DNA of 64,000 nt from Candidatus Gastranaerophilales bacterium (GTDB taxonomy: Bacteria; Cyanobacteriota; Vampirovibrionia; Gastranaerophilales; Gastranaerophilaceae): positions 66,773 through 130,772 of the forward strand of contig CALUVG010000001.1 in NCBI GenBank assembly GCA_944324165.1, written 5' to 3'. The notes under the pieces are model-generated. The model had not been told where the DNA came from and made no database searches. It was given only the letters and a program-made list of their open reading frames with translations. This document shows, in pieces, positions 42,870-55,846 of this stretch. Position 1 is the stretch's first letter; every line of letters starts with the position of its first letter. Made by a program: the position numbers and the translations under genes.

Positions 42870-44285
42870 TTAAGCTGCCTGTTTTACCATCTCTTTGAAT
42901 GATTTGATACCTTCAACCCAGTTTTCAACAATATTTACATCATTACCTACTACTTTTTGCGGAAGGGCAGCATGATGAATTTTAGGTAAAAGATAATCTT
43001 CACTATATGCAATAGCTCCTGAATAATCATCATCAGTGTCATTGCATATAAAAATCAATTTTCCGTATTCATCTTGTTTTACCCCTGTAATGGTTATTTC
43101 ATGCCCGTTAATAATTTTATTGGTGTCATCAGTTTGAGTATAGCCGATAATTACATTTTCTCCGGTGGCAAGTGCTGATATTATCTGTCGTTTCATTGTA
43201 TTAAAATCTGTTTCATAACCGGTTATGCGACCGTTTTCATCTACAGTCTGATAGGTCATTGATATTTTATTTTTATCTTCAACAACAGATTCTGTGAAAG
43301 TTTTTTCAAACTCTATTAATCCTTTATCATTTTGATTAAACTTACCGCCACGTGTATCTGTTAGAGCGTCATACGTCTGCTGTGAGCCCGCCTGCATAAG
43401 TGTAGATTGCATTAATACATCTATTACAGAACGTTCGCCGGGATCTCTGTGTGAATTTTGAATTTGTGCACGTAATAATGCATTTTCATCAGGTGCAAAT
43501 GTTAATTTTACAGAGTCAAAATTATCGGCTGTAAACGGTATTTCAAATGCATTCAGCAGCCAGACTGTATCAAGTACATTGTCAGCCAAATTTTTAAACT
43601 TTATACTTTTCTCTACAGAAAGCTGTGGAGAGGTTAAACTTTCTACAAATCTTGAAAATTCTGCCGGATGTTTTTGCGCCATATTAAATTCAATACTTGC
43701 AGCAACGCAGGTACCGGAATGTTCAAGATTAATATTGGAATTTGCAACTGCTTTTTCCAAAAGATTGGACGTATCAGGATTAAATTCCGGATGCTTTTTA
43801 GAGTAAAGTTTTAAAGCCCTTTCTTTGAACTCTTCAGGAATATCTCCAAACTGTTGTGTAATTATATATGGATTTTTTATGGTATTAATTGCTTCTTTTA
43901 AAATAACAGAATTATCTAACCCTTCAGCGCGCGGAGTTGTTGCTATTTTGTATAAATTATCCAGAACAGAAGATTTATCATTGGAATCATTTTTTAGCAA
44001 AACGCCGGATTTTAGCAGCTGATTAAGCTCTTTACGTGTAGATTTATCAACATTTTTAGTAAGATATTTATATTTTTCTTTCTCTTCTTTAGTTGTAAGA
44101 GTTGTACGTAAGTTAGCAGAAGTCATGGCTGCATTAAACGGTATTTGTGTATTATAATTTGACCCAAAACTTAAATCTTGAGAAACAGAGCGTTTTTTTT
44201 CAGCATTAACAGCACCGGACTTTAAAATTCCGCTTGTGTTATAATTATATTGTTGATAATTTGTATTAATTGATAACACTACCAT
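42870..44285 (-). CDS. Putative papain-like cysteine protease without Sec signal
   Basis: A 471-residue protein. Candidate catalytic residues are Cys193 in EHSGTCVAASIEF, His395 in NGHEITITGV and Asn415 in FICNDTDDD, in the C-H-N order and with the surrounding hydrophobic pattern of papain-like or C39-like folds; the VIIGYTQ stretch (378-384) fits the strand before the His. The first 60 residues are polar, Asn/Ser/Gln-rich, lacking a signal peptide, with an LSFGSN motif. I do not recognise a named family. GGAG precedes the ATG. It shares strand and style with the nucleotidase gene 81 bases downstream. Confidence 0.72.
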   Translation of the reverse strand: MVVLSINTNYQQYNYNTSGILKSGAVNAEKKRSVSQDLSFGSNYNTQIPFNAAMTSANLRTTLTTKEEKEKYKYLTKNVDKSTRKELNQLLKSGVLLKNDSNDKSSVLDNLYKIATTPRAEGLDNSVILKEAINTIKNPYIITQQFGDIPEEFKERALKLYSKKHPEFNPDTSNLLEKAVANSNINLEHSGTCVAASIEFNMAQKHPAEFSRFVESLTSPQLSVEKSIKFKNLADNVLDTVWLLNAFEIPFTADNFDSVKLTFAPDENALLRAQIQNSHRDPGERSVIDVLMQSTLMQAGSQQTYDALTDTRGGKFNQNDKGLIEFEKTFTESVVEDKNKISMTYQTVDENGRITGYETDFNTMKRQIISALATGENVIIGYTQTDDTNKIINGHEITITGVKQDEYGKLIFICNDTDDDYSGAIAYSEDYLLPKIHHAALPQKVVGNDVNIVENWVEGIKSFKEMVKQAA

Positions 44286-44365
44286 AACTCCACTACAATT
44301 ATATTAAAAATCTAACAATTAAAAAGTTGCCATGTGGAAAAATTTTAGTTAACAAATGTAACAAT

Positions 44366-45355
44366 ATGGAATTAAAGATAAAACAGCTTAGCAAAGAACA
44401 AATTATTATTTCAATAGATCGTCTGACCCGGTTTAAAGAGCCGGAGACTAAATATTTAAGGGTCTATATGGATATTATTACTTCAAATCTTATTGACCCC
44501 AAATACAGAAAAACTGATTTGGAAAATATGGATTATTGCGAATTACGTCGGCTTGCAGAAGAAATTATAAATTATTCACTTAAAAATATGGGGCTTGAAT
44601 TAATAGAAGATTACTCAATTAACCAGCGGTTATATGATTACGAAAACTCCATCTTTGAACTAAAAGAGAATGTCAAAGAGCTTTTAAAAAATAAAATCAA
44701 TTATAGAGCAATAACCTCTTTTATTTCTTCAGACTGCCCTAAAAATCTTCAGTGGCTTGCAGAACTCGGATTTGCTAAAGATATAATAACTGTACGCCGT
44801 CAAAAAGCATTAAAGTTTCCGATAGAAAAACTCCTGTTGGTTGAAGGTATTACAGAAGAAACTCTGTTACCTGAATTTGCCAAAATTATGGAGTTTGACT
44901 TTGATAAAAACGGAATATATGTGATATCTGCCGGCGGAAAAAATCAGGTTGTAAAATACTTTTATAGACTGGCACAAAATTGCAAACTGCCTGTTTTTAT
45001 TCTGCTTGATAAAGATGCCTCTGAAAATTTATGCGAAATACAACCGCGTTTACGCAATATAGACAGAGTTCACATATTAAAAGCCGGAGAATTTGAGGAT
45101 ATCTTACCGGAGCATCTTGTTCAAAAAACACTTGAATACGCAACAAGAAATATCTCACTGGCTCCGGATGAAAATATAGAAATAAAAGGGTCAAGAGTGG
45201 ACTATCTGCACGAGTATTTCAGGCATAGAGGATTGCATGAATTTAAAAAAGCTGAATTTGCACAGCTTGTAAAAAATAATATCTCAGGTGAAGAAGATCT
45301 CTCTCAAGAAATTAAAGAAATTTTTTCTGAGTTAAAATTTTCTGTTGTTTCATAA
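44366..45355 (+). CDS. Stand-alone OLD-type TOPRIM protein
   Basis: A 329-residue protein with an OLD-family TOPRIM domain in its second half: LLLVEGITEETLLPEFAKI (Glu160) and the metal-binding VFILLDKDASE (Asp215, Asp217). OLD nucleases normally carry an N-terminal ABC ATPase; here there is instead a 150-residue helical domain of unknown type. A DNA-repair, nuclease or phage-defence role is possible. The start at 44366 (MELKIK) is favoured because the longer frame begins with an atypical Cys-rich stretch; no ribosome site is clear. Confidence 0.75.
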   Translation: MELKIKQLSKEQIIISIDRLTRFKEPETKYLRVYMDIITSNLIDPKYRKTDLENMDYCELRRLAEEIINYSLKNMGLELIEDYSINQRLYDYENSIFELKENVKELLKNKINYRAITSFISSDCPKNLQWLAELGFAKDIITVRRQKALKFPIEKLLLVEGITEETLLPEFAKIMEFDFDKNGIYVISAGGKNQVVKYFYRLAQNCKLPVFILLDKDASENLCEIQPRLRNIDRVHILKAGEFEDILPEHLVQKTLEYATRNISLAPDENIEIKGSRVDYLHEYFRHRGLHEFKKAEFAQLVKNNISGEEDLSQEIKEIFSELKFSVVS

Positions 45356-45374
45356 ATAATTTAGTCTTAGGATA

Positions 45375-46538
45375 TTAAATTTGCGGATTATTACGTATTG
45401 AACGCAAAAGATTAAGCATATTATTGGCGGAAATAGCATACTGACGAACATAATCACCGCTGCCATCCCGTTTTGGAACTCCCGGAACTTTAAAGTATTT
45501 ATCAGTATAATTAACAAAATTTACGAATGTTTTTTCATCCGTATCTAATCCGACCTTAACCGCTGCTTTATAAGATTTTTGGTCAATAGTCTTTATAGCA
45601 TGCAGAAGTTTTTGCTGATACTGCGGCAACAACCAATCGTAATATTCAGGGAATAACGTAAAATCACTTATTACAGATACCATATCCATATATGAATTTT
45701 GATGTTGTGGTTTAGTTTTTGCAAAATAATCTATTATATTTAATTTGTTATTTTTTATATCTACGAGAAGATTATTAGGATTTATGGAATCTGTCTTAAA
45801 TCCGATAAGTATATCATCATCTGATTTTCTTGTTAAATCCAGAGTTTTTATTTGCATGGCAAGATCATCAAATACGGACTGATCCATATCTGCAATTCTG
45901 GTTACCTTGTTATAATAATCGGCAGTCTGCTCTTTCGTGACAGAACGTGCCCGTCTTATTTTATTGTCCCAGATTGTATCTGACCAATCTTTTATAGAAT
46001 GAGGTTCTCCTTCAACTTTTTTCAAAAGAATTATTTTAAAGTTTTCCGGATGTATCCAAACAGGCTGCCCCAAATTTATATCATCAGGAAAAATATTCAG
46101 AGGGACTTCAATTGGTCTGTTGGTATGTTTATTTAAGATTTTTAAAACATACTCATCAAGGAAAGGCAGATTGTATACTGTTGAATTTGCCCCCTTTCCT
46201 GATATCGGGTTATTTTCCGGATGTTCTATAGCCTGAATAAATTTTTCATAATTCTTATTTTTAGATAGCTCTTTTTTCAGAAAATCAGGCATGGATTGTG
46301 TTAACAAATTATCAGGCAAAAAAGTACGGGGTTGTGGTTTTCGGCGCACCAGACAAATCCCGGCTGCGGCTAAAGATGCTGCTGTAACGGCTATTCCTGT
46401 ACTTTTGTATATAATTTTCCGTTTACTTTTCGCAGTATTTTTATCCGGTAAAGTTAAACTTTGATTGACCTGTACAGTTTGATAGTATCGGTTATTAGCA
46501 GAATTTATACCTGTACCGAAACTTGCTAAAACACGCAT
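45375..46538 (-). CDS. Membrane-anchored protein kinase-like protein
   Basis: A 387-residue protein. After a polar, Asn/Gln/Ser-rich N terminus comes one membrane segment (IAVTAASLAAAGICLV, about 49-64), then a kinase-like domain: glycine loop GKGANSTVY (114-122), Lys133 in YVLKIL, catalytic loop TDSINPNNLL with Asp250 and Asn255, and IIDYF with Asp270 in the place of DFG. This is a minimal kinase fold of the kind seen in aminoglycoside kinases and bacterial effector kinases. The substrate is unknown. GGAG precedes the ATG; it is 68 bases downstream of the sigma factor gene. Confidence 0.7.
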   Translation of the reverse strand: MRVLASFGTGINSANNRYYQTVQVNQSLTLPDKNTAKSKRKIIYKSTGIAVTAASLAAAGICLVRRKPQPRTFLPDNLLTQSMPDFLKKELSKNKNYEKFIQAIEHPENNPISGKGANSTVYNLPFLDEYVLKILNKHTNRPIEVPLNIFPDDINLGQPVWIHPENFKIILLKKVEGEPHSIKDWSDTIWDNKIRRARSVTKEQTADYYNKVTRIADMDQSVFDDLAMQIKTLDLTRKSDDDILIGFKTDSINPNNLLVDIKNNKLNIIDYFAKTKPQHQNSYMDMVSVISDFTLFPEYYDWLLPQYQQKLLHAIKTIDQKSYKAAVKVGLDTDEKTFVNFVNYTDKYFKVPGVPKRDGSGDYVRQYAISANNMLNLLRSIRNNPQI

Positions 46539-46606
46539 TTAGACTCCTAAAAACTATCAGAAAACAACAGTACAATTATTTAACAAACAAAATAATTATG
46601 CAAGTA

Positions 46607-47263
46607 TTAATATCCATATTGTTCACGAGAATTTAAATACTCTTTAATAGAGTTCAAAGAAGCCTGAACAATACGCGTTACACGTGAAGAAGACAGTCCA
46701 ACCTGTTTGGCAATATCTTTAACCTGCATATTACGATAAAAACGATACTCAACAACAGTTCTTTCTTTTGGAGGAAGTTTGGTAATAGCTTCTCTAATCA
46801 TACGTCCCAATTCTGTAATTTCGGCATTCTCATCCGGCATTGCATGTGTATCCTTGATAAAATCAAAAGGTGAATCATTATCACTTGCCGCGGCAGCTAA
46901 ACCATCTATGGAAAGAATGGTTTCATATACAGCTTCTCTGACTTTAGATTTTTCATCCACTTCACCCACATCATCCGCATCATTTTCATCGTCCTGTTTA
47001 TGTTTAAGAGAATACCATTTATAACGTATTCTCAATTCATTTCTGATTGCCCATCTTACGGCAGTTGCAATATATGCCGCATTATATTTTTCAAGCTGTT
47101 CCGGAGATTTGTTTTGAACAAGTGCCTGAATTGCAAGAATACCAATTGAAACGAGTTCTTCATAGTCAACCATATGCGAAGGTATACGCCTGTATTCCAC
47201 ACGCGCAACCTTTTGTACTATATCAATATATTCTTGTAATTTATTTTTATCTTGCATAATCAT
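46607..47263 (-). CDS. Sigma-70 family factor (FliA-like context)
   Basis: A 218-residue sigma factor: region 2 is VDYEELVSIGILAIQALV...YIATAVRWAIRNELRIRYKWYS; region 4 is LPPKERTVVEYRFYRNMQVKDIAKQVGLSSSRVTRIVQASLNSIKEYL. An acidic linker (DDENDADDVGEVDE) lies between. It lies 26 bases behind flhB, which suggests but does not prove a flagellar/export sigma factor. A minus-strand TATAAT (47274-47269) is five bases from the ATG at 47263; a second ATG at 47257 is also possible. Confidence 0.85.
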   Translation of the reverse strand: MIMQDKNKLQEYIDIVQKVARVEYRRIPSHMVDYEELVSIGILAIQALVQNKSPEQLEKYNAAYIATAVRWAIRNELRIRYKWYSLKHKQDDENDADDVGEVDEKSKVREAVYETILSIDGLAAAASDNDSPFDFIKDTHAMPDENAEITELGRMIREAITKLPPKERTVVEYRFYRNMQVKDIAKQVGLSSSRVTRIVQASLNSIKEYLNSREQYGY

Positions 47264-47289
47264 GATTCATTATAATAATATCATAAGTT

Positions 47290-48366
47290 TTACTTAATTC
47301 TACCTTTATTTGTAGTATTTTTTAAATTATATACAAACAGGAGAATTTCCGCTACAGCTTTATAAAGTTCCGGCGGTATCATCTGATTTAAATCTACCAT
47401 TTTGAATAAAGCTCTTGCAACAGGCGGATTTTCAATTACCGGTATGGCATGGTCATTAGCTATTTTTATGATTTTTTTAGCAATTAACTCTGTACCTTTA
47501 GCAATTAACATAGGAGATGCCATTTCTTCAGCCTTATACTTCAATGCGCAGGCTATATGGGTAGGATTTGTTACAACAAAGTCAGCTTCCGGCACAGCAT
47601 CCATCATACCTCTTTGCAGCATTTGCATACGGCGTTGACGCAATGCTGCTTTTACATTCGGATCACCTTCGGTGTTTTTATATTCATCCTTAATTTCTTT
47701 GAATGACATTTTCTGATCTTTTAGAAACTTCCACTTTGTAACCCCATAATCAGCCGCCGCAATAACAAGGAATGCAATACACGCCTGAAAAATAAAATCC
47801 GTAATTAATTTTCCAAATTCAATCATTACCGCAAAATTATTATCAATTGCGGCAAGCATCAATATGCTTTCAATATGCTTTGAATAAACACTCCAGCCTA
47901 TATAACCTAATAAAACAACTTTAACAATATTCTTAAACAATTCAAAAATTGTTTTTATAGACATAATATTTTTGAAATATTTTGTCGGATTTAATTTATC
48001 TAATTTAGGCATCAAAGGAGCAGTCGCAACCAGAGGTCCGACCTGAATAAAATCCGCCATAATTGCGACAAACCACGCCAGAAAAAGTATAGGTCCGATA
48101 ATCATTACAGCAGTTTTTACTGTTATAAAAAATATATAACTCAACCCGATACTGCCGAGATGCGCATTTGGTATCTGCTCATATAAAAGGGTATAAAGCT
48201 GAACAATTTGATTCCACACAAATGGCGCAAGTCCAACAATTGCAGAAAAAAGAATAAGCAAAGACAAAGCTGTTGAAAAATCTTTAGATTTAACAACCTG
48301 TCCTTCTTTTCTTGCCTGTTCCAGTTTTCGCGGAGTTGCATCAAACTGCTTATCTTCATCACCCAT
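47290..48366 (-). CDS. flhB: FlhB-type export switch protein
   Basis: A 358-residue inner-membrane component of the flagellar/type III export gate: FDATPRKLEQARKEGQVVKSKD at the N terminus, four membrane helices between 30 and 210, then the cytoplasmic domain with the self-cleaving NPTH motif (267-270, VVTNPTHIACALKY) and IPPELYKAVAEILLFVYNLK typical of FlhB. No other flagellar or injectisome gene is in the window. It is followed by a sigma factor and a kinase-like gene on the same strand. GGAAGGG lies before the ATG. Confidence 0.93.
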   Translation of the reverse strand: MGDEDKQFDATPRKLEQARKEGQVVKSKDFSTALSLLILFSAIVGLAPFVWNQIVQLYTLLYEQIPNAHLGSIGLSYIFFITVKTAVMIIGPILFLAWFVAIMADFIQVGPLVATAPLMPKLDKLNPTKYFKNIMSIKTIFELFKNIVKVVLLGYIGWSVYSKHIESILMLAAIDNNFAVMIEFGKLITDFIFQACIAFLVIAAADYGVTKWKFLKDQKMSFKEIKDEYKNTEGDPNVKAALRQRRMQMLQRGMMDAVPEADFVVTNPTHIACALKYKAEEMASPMLIAKGTELIAKKIIKIANDHAIPVIENPPVARALFKMVDLNQMIPPELYKAVAEILLFVYNLKNTTNKGRIK

Positions 48367-48555
48367 TGGTGTTACCCTTCCTGATTATTATTATATCATG
48401 AATATTTATAACAAAAAATTTATATAAAGCAGCTTTTACTGGTTTCTCTGCGCTACAGGCAGGTCCAGCTTTACCTTTTGTCATAAATTGGCTTAATTTA
48501 CATTGTTTGTGCTATAGTATTATTATAAGAATAGATGATTTAAGGGGAGAATTAA

Positions 48556-51045
<2,490 letters not shown>

Positions 51046-51070
51046 AATAATTTAATAAAATATATAAATA

Positions 51071-51100
51071 ATAAAGCCTCCTTTTTTAAGGAGGCTTTAT
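51071..51100. terminator. Bidirectional terminator between gyrB and pilD
   Basis: ATAAAGCCTCCTT and AAGGAGGCTTTAT form a 13-base stem with a TTTT loop, 25 bases after the gyrB stop codon and 18 bases after the pilD stop on the other strand. Confidence 0.88.
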
Positions 51101-51118
51101 TATAAGTCTTTAATAATA

Positions 51119-52153
51119 TTACAGACAAATCATAAGTAAGGAAGCAATTGCCATAGCCGGACCAAATGGCAGGTAGATCATATTCTCAGGGTTGTTTTTA
51201 ATACCTTTGATAATATTAACACATGCTGTAATTCCTATAAGCGCAAGAATCACTGCTGCAATTATATATACAGTACTGTTTGAAAGCATCCCTTTGCTTT
51301 GTAAAAGTAAAAATATTGCAGCATAAATAAAGAACCCAGATAATGTGCCAAAAGTTATATAATTTTTGTTATCAAACAGCTTTTTTAAAAACAACGGTAA
51401 TGTAATTATAAGTTGTATAATAATACTTAAAATCAAAGCCATAATAAGTTTTTTCCATCCAAATACAGCCCCTATACCTGCGGCAATATAAGTATCGCCC
51501 TCGCCAAATGCTCTTGAGCCGACAAAAAGATAACCGCTTCTTGCAAGAAGTTCCATGATAATTGTACCGGCAGCAATTCCAAGTATTGAATCAGTTAATG
51601 GATTGTTTACCAGAAAAGAAGTATTCAAAGGCAGTTTGCCGGTTGCCGCTACACTAAAATAAACAGCAAAACCGGTTATGAGTAAGGCATAAACAAGCCC
51701 TGCACCTATTAATGAATATGTATGTGCGTCAAAAACGACTTTCTCTTTTATATCTGTAACAGCCATTACTATTAAAAGAGAAATAACTACCCATGAATAA
51801 ACAGTATCAATATAATTACCTAAAGATATTCCTCCGGTTAACAATGCTGATGCTACAAAAAATTTTATAAAGGCTATTGTAAACAATATTCCGGTTAAAA
51901 TTTCAATAATAGGATACTGAATACTAATTCTACATTTGCAAAATCCGCATTTACCACCCAACAAAATATAAGATAAAACAGGAATATTATGCCACCATTT
52001 TAACTTATTGCCGCAAACCGGACATTTTGATGCCGGAAATACAATAGATTCATTTGACAGTGCACGCAAAATTACGACATTCAAAAAACTGCCTATACAT
52101 AAACCTATAATAAAAACAAAGCCTATCAACACCCAGAAGGCTGAAACATTCAT
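51119..52153 (-). CDS. pilD: Prepilin peptidase (A24 family)
   Basis: A 344-residue polytopic membrane protein: IGSFLNVVILRAL, then the zinc-binding CPVCGNKLKWWHNIPVLSYILLGGKCGFCKCRISIQYP with two CxxC pairs, and the catalytic Asp residues in VTDIKEKVVFD and FGEGDTYIAAG. It cleaves and N-methylates type IV prepilins and pseudopilins, including the FTLAEVL-type proteins in this window. It lies 10 bases behind a SigF-like sigma factor, so the two are probably cotranscribed. Confidence 0.95.
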   Translation of the reverse strand: MNVSAFWVLIGFVFIIGLCIGSFLNVVILRALSNESIVFPASKCPVCGNKLKWWHNIPVLSYILLGGKCGFCKCRISIQYPIIEILTGILFTIAFIKFFVASALLTGGISLGNYIDTVYSWVVISLLIVMAVTDIKEKVVFDAHTYSLIGAGLVYALLITGFAVYFSVAATGKLPLNTSFLVNNPLTDSILGIAAGTIIMELLARSGYLFVGSRAFGEGDTYIAAGIGAVFGWKKLIMALILSIIIQLIITLPLFLKKLFDNKNYITFGTLSGFFIYAAIFLLLQSKGMLSNSTVYIIAAVILALIGITACVNIIKGIKNNPENMIYLPFGPAMAIASLLMICL

Positions 52154-52163
52154 ATCTTTCTCC

Positions 52164-52937
52164 TTAATTATATTTTACTATTTCGTACATTTTACTCAAT
52201 GCTTTTTTAATTCTTCTTGAAACCTGCATTTGCGAAATACCTATACGTTCGGCAATTTCCCTCTGATTAAGGTCTTCATAATAGCTTAATTCAAGTATTT
52301 TTCTTAAATCATCAGGAAGTTTTTTTATAGCAGCTGCAAGCATTATTTTATTTTCCTTAGAATTCATTAATTCTTGATAGTCACCTGAAGGTATTTTATC
52401 TATTAAATACAATTCTTCATCCTCAGGAGAAAGACTCTGATCGAGCGATAATGTTGTTTTACAATATTCAATCTCCATTACTTCCTGTATTTTTTTCTCA
52501 GGCAGCCCCAATTCTTCAGATATTTGTTTAGCTGTAGGATCAGTAATTCCCTTTTCATTTAAACTTTTTATTGTATTACTAATTTTAAAAACAAGTTCCT
52601 GCAGTTCTCTCGGGGCTTTAATCAATGAAGCTTTATCTCTCAGATAATGTTTTATTTCCCCTTTTATAAAATACGAAGCATATGTCTTAAATTTTGTATT
52701 CTTGTCAGGATCATAGAATTCAATAGCTTTAATTAACCCTATTGATCCAACCTGCAGTAAATCCTCATTAGAAATATTTGACTGAGAGGCAATACTATTA
52801 GCAATTTTTTTAACAAAAGGCATTGATTCTTCAACAATACCTATGTGAAGCATTCTTTTCTTTTTTTTGTCTATACAGTTTTTATAAGCCACTAACAGTT
52901 CATCGACATCTATTGTCTTTTTCTCTTTATCCTGCAA
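52164..52937 (-). CDS. Sigma factor of the SigF/SigB/WhiG group
   Basis: A 257-residue sigma factor with regions 2, 3 and 4: SNISNEDLLQVGSIGLIKAIEFYDPDKNTKFKTYASYFIKGEIKHYLRD, the region 3 helix DPTAKQISEELGLPEKKIQEVM, and LPDDLRKILELSYYEDLNQREIAERIGISQMQVSRRIKKAL. In cyanobacteria the SigF group controls pilin and motility genes; its position before pilD fits such a role. The start TTG at 52937 is set by AGGAG five bases upstream; longer frames are unlikely. Confidence 0.88.
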   Translation of the reverse strand: MQDKEKKTIDVDELLVAYKNCIDKKKKRMLHIGIVEESMPFVKKIANSIASQSNISNEDLLQVGSIGLIKAIEFYDPDKNTKFKTYASYFIKGEIKHYLRDKASLIKAPRELQELVFKISNTIKSLNEKGITDPTAKQISEELGLPEKKIQEVMEIEYCKTTLSLDQSLSPEDEELYLIDKIPSGDYQELMNSKENKIMLAAAIKKLPDDLRKILELSYYEDLNQREIAERIGISQMQVSRRIKKALSKMYEIVKYN

Positions 52938-53074
52938 GATATCTCCTCTCTTATTTATATATAATAACATAAGCACAATAAAATTAAAAGTTTTTTAAGT
53001 TATTTTCATAAAATCAGCATGACGAAAATATTTGTGCTAAAATTAATTTATTAAATAGATGGAGTTAATTTAAT

Positions 53075-53356
53075 ATGATTACAATAAAAGATGTTGAACA
53101 TGTAGCAAAACTTGCACGATTAGAATTAACAGAAGAAGAAAAAGAGCTTTATACAAAACAATTGGGCGATGTATTAAAATATGTTGACCAGATGAATGAA
53201 GTTGACACTTCCAATGTTAAACCAATGACTCAGGTAATAGATTTTGTTAACGTTATGAGAGAAGACAAAGTTTATTATGAATACAGCAAAGAACAATTAA
53301 TGGCTAACGCTCCGGAAGAAGAAAACGGATTTTTCAAAGTTCCAAAAATCAATTAA
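53075..53356 (+). CDS. gatC: Asp/Glu-tRNA amidotransferase subunit C
   Basis: A 93-residue protein: VEHVAKLARLELTEEEKELYTKQLGDVLKYVDQMNEVDTSNVKPM and the C-terminal NGFFKVPKI are GatC hallmarks. It wraps the GatA-GatB amidotransferase that makes Gln-tRNA or Asn-tRNA by the indirect route. gatA and gatB are not adjacent. GGAG lies 11 bases upstream. Confidence 0.95.
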   Translation: MITIKDVEHVAKLARLELTEEEKELYTKQLGDVLKYVDQMNEVDTSNVKPMTQVIDFVNVMREDKVYYEYSKEQLMANAPEEENGFFKVPKIN

Positions 53357-53431
53357 GCAAAAAAGTTTTAAATAAAAAACGGATTATGATAGCTTAACAC
53401 TAATTATGCGGCAAAAGTCGTGCAAGAGTAG

Positions 53432-55048
<1,617 letters not shown>

Positions 55049-55061
55049 AAGGAGACTATTA

Positions 55062-55796
55062 ATGCGTATTAAACAAGCCGTAAAAAAGACTCGTAGTATA
55101 TTAAAGTTTGCTAAGAGCTTATTTAAAGATAGTATGTATTTAGCGTCTGATGTTCCTATTTCAAAAGAAATTAATCATAATAATTGGCAAAACTATATTG
55201 TAAAGCTTGCGGATAAACCGGGAAATCGAGTATTAGAAGTTGGTAGCAGGGTTGTTGTTTCTAATTCAATGAGAAAACTTTTTAAGCATGCCGAGTATGT
55301 AGGATTTGATTATTATCCCGGCGAAAATGTAGATATAACAGGTGATGCACATAAATTATCATCATATTTTGATAAAAAATTTGACTTAATTTATTCTACA
55401 GCTGTATTTGAACATTTGGCAATGCCTTGGATAGTTTCTCAGGAGATTGTTAAATTGTTAAATGTTGGAGGATATGTATTTCTGGAGACTCATTATAGTT
55501 ATGCTTCACATGAACGCCCGTGGCATTTTTTTCAGTTTAGCGAAAATGCTTTAAAAGTCTTATTTAATGAAAAAATGGGGGTAAAATGTATATTGGCAGG
55601 TTGTTCTAATCCTATAAATGCTTGTTTCTCCGGTCAGGCTTCAGAGTATTTACGGTATAAGCCTATTGGAGGAATGTATTGTCATAGTGAATTTTTAGGG
55701 CAAAAAATAAAAGAGGTTTCTGACTTTAACTGGTACAATTGTACAACATCTGAAATATGTAATAATTCACATTACCCAACCTTGAATACAATATAA
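55062..55796 (+). CDS. SAM-dependent methyltransferase (class I)
   Basis: A 244-residue protein: VLEVGSRVVVSNSMRKLFKHAEYVGFDYYPGENVDITGDAH, the SAM-binding strand and acidic loop, then FDLIYSTAVFEHLAMPWIVSQEIVKLLNVGGYVFLETH, as in Methyltransf_11 enzymes. The end (CNNSHYPTLNTI) is polar. The start at 55062 has GGAG seven bases upstream. Such enzymes often modify sugars or lipids; the substrate is unknown. Base composition is slightly more AT-rich than pyrG, so it may be a later arrival. Confidence 0.82.
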   Translation: MRIKQAVKKTRSILKFAKSLFKDSMYLASDVPISKEINHNNWQNYIVKLADKPGNRVLEVGSRVVVSNSMRKLFKHAEYVGFDYYPGENVDITGDAHKLSSYFDKKFDLIYSTAVFEHLAMPWIVSQEIVKLLNVGGYVFLETHYSYASHERPWHFFQFSENALKVLFNEKMGVKCILAGCSNPINACFSGQASEYLRYKPIGGMYCHSEFLGQKIKEVSDFNWYNCTTSEICNNSHYPTLNTI

Positions 55797-55846
55797 CTGG
55801 TTTAATTATTTAAATTTTGATATAATATAAATAGTATGGAGAAGAT

